Source of the DNA: Hermatobates lingyangjiaoensis
Lineage: Eukaryota; Arthropoda; Insecta; Hemiptera; Hermatobatidae
Length of the DNA: 64,000 nucleotides
NCBI GenBank assembly: GCA_026182355.1
Contig: JAPFBL010000523.1
Span: 62,001-126,000, forward strand
Direction of reading: 5' to 3'
Below, one piece after another: positions 29,001-38,000 of the stretch (position 1 is the stretch's first letter; every line of letters starts with the position of its first letter). The position numbers and the translations under genes are program-made. Below the pieces are notes generated by a model, which was not told where the DNA came from, searched no databases, and saw nothing but the letters and a program-made list of their open reading frames with translations.

Positions 29001-32000
29001 CATATGGATTTTCGTAAATAATAAGTGAAGTTGTCTAACTTTGAACGGTTAAGGACTAGAATCCGACCGTAATAGAACTCAATATAGCGCCTCATTATTT
29101 GTGCAATCTGTAATTGTGTGGTATTGACTCATACTGGAGTAAACGGATAATATAAAGTCCCCACACAAAACAATTTTTTTTTATTTTATTTTTAATTGAA
29201 CTTCGCATTTCGAACACTTATAGTGTTCATCGTCTTTTACAAAAATTACAATTTTTGTAACTTTTAATTTGTAATTTGTATTGTAGATGTTTACCTGATG
29301 ATGAACACGAAGTGTTCGAAACGCTTAGTTTGAATAAAAAAAAAAACTTTTTTTGTGAAGACTTCATTTTATCCATTTGTCCCAGTATGAGCAATATCGT
29401 AACTTTGATTTAAAACAAAATGTATTTATCTTAAATATCTTCTGAATTCTACATCACAAGCATATTCATGAATTATTTTAATAAACTACAATATCAAATA
29501 ACAATATAGGAGCCCTAAATTTACACTTGAACGAATTTGGGTTAACACAGTAGAAGAGTAGGTACAATAGAGTAAAATTTCTTTTAACTGTTTATTAAAT
29601 TATTGTTCTTATGTAAAAATTTTGTTGAAATAAATATAATTTTTTAGTTAAAGATATTATTTCTAAAAAAAAAATAAACTTGTATATGTTTTATTAATCT
29701 ATATTAAACGTAAATTGCAGACTTGAATTAAATTATTTTAATTTGTACAGCATTTTGAAGAAACAATCGCGTTAATGGAGGTTTTTCTGTGTTTATAAAT
29801 CGAATAGCTTCATTATATCTGGTGGGGCTTTTCCATGACCCTTTGGTTTCCCAAACACTTCCGTTTTCTTTCTCTTCAGAATTTTTATTTTTCAACTTTT
29901 TGATTTAGTTTAAAGCGATAAATCGAAATTATTCTTGCAACATATTTTACTTTTTCTATTTGCTAATTAATTATTTCATTTTTATCCATATTCTAGAAAA
30001 ACTAAATGAAATGTACAATCTATATATGCACAATCCATTGTATACAATCCTGGTAAACATTTGGAAATACTCTGACATGTAATTCATTCTTTGTTCGTTT
30101 ATATGGTGTACTATATTATGTAATCGGGATTCGGTCAATTTTCTAGGTCTAAAAAACCAACTCTCGTTGCCAACGTTTCGGTTTTGTTCAAAACCTTTTC
30201 ATAAGCCTACAAACAAAGGATAATAAGGAATCCTTTGATTTCTTATTATCCTTTGCTTGTAGGTCTATGAAAAAGGATTTAATTAATACCAAAACGTTGG
30301 CACTGAGAGTTTGATTTTTGAAACTAGAAAATTGACCGAATCCCGATTACATAATACACCTATTCTATCAAACTGTTGATATAATAATAAATTTGTTTTT
30401 ATGGTTAGCCATAAACATAAAACACAGAGGAAAGGTTACAAAAAAGTAAAGTTTGGTAGGTTCCCAATATCTTTAATACCTTTGTAGTTGGGTCGGAAGT
30501 ATTTTAAATTGAATAATACTGAAGGCCACTATATTTTATACTATAAACTATATTTTAGTATATAGGGTATTTACTTTAGTACTTAAATGCACATATTATA
30601 TATATATGATACTATGCACATAGAATATATATATATATGTGTATTCTACATATACATACACAATACATATAATATATATGTACTATCTACATAGAATATA
30701 GGAGCTTTTACACACTGAAAGGAAAGTTTATAAATAAACCAACATTACCAATTCTATGAAGATACATACAATAATACCAAATGTAATTCTCATTCATAAT
30801 ATCATAATAAATTATAGTGAATAAAAAAAATAAGAAAATATAAACTTACCATCCAAAAGATCTCTTATTTTGTCCATATAAATTTCAAAGTATGAAACTT
30901 TTATATGGAATTCTAAATTTTCTTCCATTCCATAAATATGATTGAAAATATCGTTCACTATCCTTGGAATTATACCCTGTTTCAGCTGGTCACCAATAAC
31001 TCCTTCCATCGTATGTGTTTTGCCAGAGGACGTTTGACCGTAAGCAAAAATAGTTCCATTGTAACCACACAAGACATCTAAAAATTGATAAAAGTTATAA
31101 ATACAGTCATTATTATATTTTTTTTCAGAACATAAGGTTAATTCAGAAATAAGATATTCACTAAAACAAAAAGAAAGAGAATTCTTAAAAATACTGTCAT
31201 ACCAAAAGATTTCACATAAACATGTGAAATAACAATCAATTATCAAACCACAATAAGTATATGGGAAAACAAGACTAAGATCTTTCAACAGTAACAAGCG
31301 GTCTTCGTCAGAGTCAAAGTCTTGTTTTCCCATTTTCTTATTGTGGTTTGATCATATTATATATATATATATATATATATATTCGTATATTTGGGGAGCA
31401 GGCCTTCATTGATACATGTTCTATTAAAACCTATTCCTATTTCAATTTTGACACATTTTCGAATTAATTTTTCAAATTTCCTTACCTCTGGCTTCCATAA
31501 GTTTGGGACAAGATAAATCAGTTCAGAACTGATTTATCTTGTCCCAAACTTATGGAAGCCAGAGGTAAGGAAATTTGAAAAATTAATTCGAAAATGTGTC
31601 AAAATTGAAATAGGCATAGGTTTTAATAGAACAAATATATATATATATTGATTGTTATTTCATGTGTTTACTGTGAAGTCTTGTTATATACATAATCAAC
31701 AGGAAAACGATCCATAAAGGGCTACAAACGTTTCACAGTAAATTATAGATACGGTGTAAAACATCCAACCGTCGCTTCGCAAGTGCGTTTGGTGTCCCTA
31801 TCTCTACTCTCCTGAAGACGGTTCAACAGTGTGTTCGTCCCTTTAGTTTGTATCTATAGTTTACTGTGAAACGTATATATATAAAAAATGATTAAACCAC
31901 ATAATCTGCACTTTCACCCTTTTAAAATACCACTCTTCCCTTCCACTCTTCTCAACCCCTCACCAGATGTTTTCTGCATCTAGTGTTTCAGCTGGGTTTT

Positions 32001-35000
32001 TGACTCAGACGAAGACCGCTTGTTACGGTTGAAAGATCTTAGTCTTGTTTTCCCATTTTATATTGTGGTTTGATCATTGTAATTTCACATGAAATTTTAT
32101 ATATATATTTTGGCTCAAACAAGTTGGATATTCTCAAGTAGACACTTCTTTGACCTCTAAGCCACTCAAATCAAATGATTAAGCACTAATCTCCCTCCTT
32201 ATCTTCTACTTGTTATATAAATAGCACATTGAAAACAATACTCATTCATGCCTTGGCGATCACTATGGAGTAGTTGAAACACATTTATTATCTGAAATCT
32301 ACTACATAATATACATGATAAAACGCTAGTATTGTATAGAAAATCTGAAAACCTTAGAAACACAGATCAGAAAAAATATGGACAATTTTTAACAATAGAT
32401 TCCTAAGAAGAAACCAAAATTCACTTTTATATATATAACAAAATTTCACATAAACACGTGAAATAACAATCAATGATCAAACCACAATATGAAATGGGAA
32501 AAAAAGGACTAAAATCTTTCAAGTGTAACAAGCGGTCTTCGTCAGAGTCAAAACCGTCAGATGAATTGACTGCTGTTACTCCAGCTCACACCTGAAGAAG
32601 GATGACCAAACATCGTAGTCAGCTTGTTTGGTACTTCTTAGCTACAGTTTCTCTCTCTTCTTTATATATATTTATATATAGTTCTGTAAGAGTGGGAGCC
32701 AGTTGGGGTTATTAACTCTCCTGAAGACCGCTTGTTGTGGTTGAAAGTCAACCTCTCGGAGTTCCTGAGCTATATCGACGCCATAAATACGATGAAATCA
32801 TCATAATGACATCCTAGGACATTGCCTATAGTTTAATGTAAAAAAAAACCTCATAGAATGTGATAATTTTCCTAATGTAGTGCAATCAGTTATGATGTGG
32901 TATTTACTCATTTCAGGGTAAAAATCTAATGAAATGGTCTCCACATATAAACATTTTAATGATATAAACAACGCGTTTCGAACACGTAGTGTTCTTCCTC
33001 AGGCATTAACTAAGGATGAGTGCCTCTGAATAAGATAGTCTCATTCAGAGGCACTCATCCTTAGTTAATGCCTGAGGAAGAACACTACGTGTTCCAAACG
33101 CGTTGTTTATATCATTAAATTTTTATATGTGGAGACCATTTCATTAGATTTTTACCCTACAGTGATAATTTTTGTTGTATTATTGCCATCCCTGGAATTT
33201 GTATGTAGTGAACCACACTTAACGTTGTAAATGTTACAAGTAATGTGTCATCCACATGTATAATGTATAATTAGACGTAAGGTTGTGATAATTTTTGTTG
33301 TATTAATTGCCATCCCTGGCATTTGTATGTAGTGAACCACACTTAATGCATCGTTAATGCAGAGGCTGCTGCATATTTGAATTCAACTTGTTTAAAAAAA
33401 GATTTGTTACCTACCTATACAAATATATATAAAGATTTCACATAAACACGTGAAATAAACAATCAATGACCAAACCACAATAAGAAATGGGAAAACAAGA
33501 CTAAGATCTTTCAACCGTAACAAGCGGTCCTCGTCAGAGTTGGGTTTTTGACTCTTGTTTTCCCATTTCTTATTGTGGTTTGATCATTGATATATATATA
33601 TATATATATAGTTCAATGTACAAAAACAATAGAGAGAAATTTCAATGTACATAATGAAACATAGAAAAATTAAAAACACACACTTACAGTCTCTAATTTT
33701 CGGTTTGAACCGTCATCAGGAGAGATAAGAGAGGGAAACCAAGCCCTCTGCTTCAGGGGCGGTGGGTCTCCCAAAAACTAGAGACTGTAACTTTGTGCTT
33801 CTAATTTCTTTATGTTTCTTTTTTTATATTGAACTATATTTGTCCGTTTCGGATCGCATTTCCAACGAAAAAGTATATATATGTATATATATATAATAAA
33901 ATAGTAGACTAAAGTCCGGATTAGGTGAGTTTTCCAGGATTAAATTAAACTCTGCAATGCTGTTTAGATTTTATTAATTTTTTTCATAAAGTTTCACCGA
34001 TATTTTAGGATGAGATGAACGGTATCATGCCTATAAATCACACAAATATTTCGAGTTAACAGCTCAATAATTTACACCTAAATAATAAATAAATGTATAT
34101 TTTAAATTATAAACTAATTATTGAACACAAAATTTTGTTGAGACCTGTACCAATGAAATAAGTAAGCAAATTAAAAAGAAAGAAGTGAATACGAATTACA
34201 CAAATTGTAGTTAAATTTTCTTAAAAGAAGAAAACTTTACCAAAACATTAAGTTAATTCTGGCGATGTTATTTGTATCAATAACAACATAAAACATATTT
34301 GTATTTGCCGATTTTCTCTGTCACCCTGAAGAGAAAGTAAAGTCACTATTGCCAGTCTGTATGACGCCAGGTACACATTAGAGGAGTAAACCTGGAATAA
34401 GCTGAAACCTACCACTCTCAACAAAATATTTATAACATGACACCATACAGGTTTATACCAGCAACTTTACTAAGTTTTCTCAAAGTAAAAATATTTTCCA
34501 TTTCCAAAAAAGGAAAATCTAAGTCAAAACATTCTAATTAGTATCAATTTTCGTTTCTTAATTATGTAACACTTACACACCTGACTGAAATAAGTTATAT
34601 AGAGAACATCAAAGTAAATATGAATACATTTAAACAAAAACTTGTTGTCCAAAGTGAAGTTAATGGCATCAAAATCAACCTGTTGTTTGGATATCCATTA
34701 CTGTCAAAAGTAATCCTCAACAATCCTACTACCATACTAGTTATTATACATACAAAAACTTCAAAATAAGTCACCAAACACAACTAAATATATGTATAAT
34801 TTTTATATATTAAATATATATAATATACATTTTATGAATATATATTTATTTTTTTAAAATTCCCATTCTCAAAAAATACACACATATACACTACTTTATC
34901 ACCATTTTTGGGTACATTACAAACCAATATAAAACTCTGAATTTATTACTCAGTTACTAATATCAACTGTAACTGTCACTTAATATTCTTCAATTTCGCA

Positions 35001-38000
35001 AAATAATCAAATAATTATTAAATCACATAGATTATTGAACTAAAATAACAAAAATTTACTTTATCCACTCTATGTATTTTTGCAGATATTGTATTTCGTA
35101 GTCCTCAAATAAAATCATTTTCCTTAATTAATTTTTAAATTTTTTTTTCAACAAAAATATATCAATAATTAACAAAATAATTAAACTCACCTGAAACAAT
35201 GGACTTGGCTGCTTCATTGTAAACCTTTTCCTGAGAAGCATTTGGTTTGAAAACTTTATCAAACAAATAGACTTTTCCCTGAAAACAAATAAAAAAAATA
35301 TATCAGTATTATATATTAATTGAAATTAATAGTTAGATAGGTTACTTAGTCAATTCTTTTATCCTCCTGAATGAATGATAAAAACATAAATAATTGTTTT
35401 ATATAATTTTTATTTTTTATAACTTTTTAGATCATGATCATTATATATATATATGAGTCACCGCCCTGCGGATGCACTTCTCCTGATGACGGCGATTACT
35501 AAAATATAGAAGATAAGATCTTTCAACCGCAACAAGCGGACCTCATCAGAGCCCCAAATCTTAGTCTTTTTTCTCCATTTCATATTGTGCTTTGATCATT
35601 CGTATATATATATTATTGAAAATGACACCAAACTTAACTTATAGCTCTTTCTTGGTAAGTTTCTGAACATAAAGATATACTTTATTGTATAGACGAAATA
35701 TGGAGAATGTTATTTAGAAAAATTGAGAAACTTATTAAGAAACAGGTACCAGCTAAGTTTGGTGTAATTTTCAATAATGTATGTCTTAGAAAGGACTACT
35801 ACCATAATTTACAAATATGTATATTATATATAGTATTTGATAAGTTTTTTTGAGGGCTAGATCTTTGAATTGAACTACTCATTATACCATAAATTCGATG
35901 TATTTATACATACTGTTTTTTAAAATATTATAGCCTTATCTTGTTTTTGTAGTACTGATTATAATGTATAAATATATATAAACGTTGGTATAAGAAAGAG
36001 TAATTCAATTCAAAGACCTAGACCTCAAAAAATTTTTACCAAATGCTGTGGTGAAGAGGTTAAGAACAATTCGAGAATATATGTACAAAAGAAATCACCA
36101 CTGAAAATCCTAAATAAAGTAGAATAAGCTCTTAAGCACTATTGAGTGTTACCTCTTTATTAAAATAACTGAAAAAAAGCAAGGGAGTAGGAGTTGTTAG
36201 TGTAAATGAAAGAACGTTTTCAAAACTAAAATCATGTCAATCAACCTAACATCTGGTGAGCAAAAAAAAGGGGGGGGGGAAGGCGACAACATGTCTAGCA
36301 GGCTTCTTTACCAATCTAACATATTGAGTTACATCCCCCCCAATTGGGGAGTCAACTGGTTTCGATGTTTTGAAGATACTCTTTGTATTTACCCCCAAAA
36401 AAGAGAATGTAAACACATTTCTTAAAAGTAGCTTAAAAGGTTGGTCCCCAGGATGATAAAATTCACTACTGGGAGTGAAAATGAAAGACCTTTCGCCCTT
36501 GCTGGATGTTCTGTAGACGAGGAAAAGGGATGGTTTGGAGTTCACAGTGTTTAAAAGAACTCGACTCATATGGCTTTTTATATTGATTATTATTCTTCCA
36601 AATCACTTCTATTAAAAATGAACTTTGTTCAAGAGGATATTTATGAGAGCTTTTATCTATAGTGAGGAGGAGCCTTTTTAAGCAAGGAAATTGAGACCAT
36701 CTACTCCTTTGGAGCAAAATTGAAATACTCTGAACACTCCTTCAATAATATATATATATATATATAATAAAACAGGTAAAAAGGAACTTAAATAATGAAA
36801 CACAAAAGAAAGAACCTTTACCCGGATAAATATTTGTATTCACATTTAGTCGTGCTCTAGCTAGGGTCCCTGCCTTGCTAAAGCAGTGTGATATTACTAC
36901 TATGTTCAAGAATGGCAAAGCCTGGTCAAGCATTTGATGAATATAAATGAAGACACATATTTATATATACTCTATTCCTTGTCATAATTGTAAGATTAAG
37001 TATTATAGGGGACTAGAAACACGAATTAAATAACACAAATATACAATTAAAAGAAGGGAAACATGGAATGTTTTATTTCTGCATACTAGTAAATTTAAAC
37101 ATTTAATAAACTTGGGAACAAGCCGAAACATCAGCTCATGAAAAGTACATCATTAAAAGTAATATTATTGAATGATGCCTCCTAAAAACAGGAGGCAACA
37201 ACAACATAGGTTAATCAACACTTGATTAACAACAAATGTTGGGTTGATTGGTACTTTTATGGTTCTGAAAGTTTTCTTTCATTTATTATACCATTGCCTG
37301 TTCTCTTGCTTTCTTCAGTTCTTTTGATAAGTGAGTAACATTTCAAAGTGCTTCAATAATATAAAAAAAAAAAAAATAAAACAGGTAAAAAGAAACTACA
37401 ATTCGAGAAACTTATTAAAAAACAGGTATCAACTAAGTATTGGTGATAAACAAAACTTAGGTTTGGTGATAAGTTCTCAAAAAAATAAATATGAGAAACT
37501 AGTCCATTTCTCTTACTAATTACGATTTTAACTTTAGTAATGATTTCCTTAATTACAGAATAACGTATGTTTTTTGTGACACTTAAACATACACAGATAC
37601 ATATTTGGAACAAAAGATGATCAGATCAAATATACACTATAAAAAAATGCATATTACAATATTTCTATCTCATTATGTACAGGCACAAATAACAAATCTT
37701 TCAGTAAAATAAACATTTTTTTTTATTGAAATCCATATCAGTAATTCCACAACTTTTATTTTAATTACTTTTTCCACAAAAATTTTTTTTTACACAAAAC
37801 AAAGAAAGACAATTAGCAAGAGATTTGTGCAAGTACGAAAGAAGTAAGTATAATTACTGAAATAGATTATACATAGATGTATAAATATGAGAAACGGTTT
37901 AAAAAAACTAGAGAAATTTTGTAAGATACAAATTCAAACAGAGATGTTAACAATGTATGTTTAAAGAAACTGTTAACTCTTACAAATTAGATATACAAAT

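Noticed and set aside
30812..31333. 173-codon frame as a single exon
   Set aside because: Only 30850-31077 matches kinesin; the upstream part reads through the splice acceptor into an intronic short ribozyme-family element.
36234..36569. Overlapping frames near a G run
   Set aside because: Low complexity and no family similarity; the sequence looks like decayed repeat.
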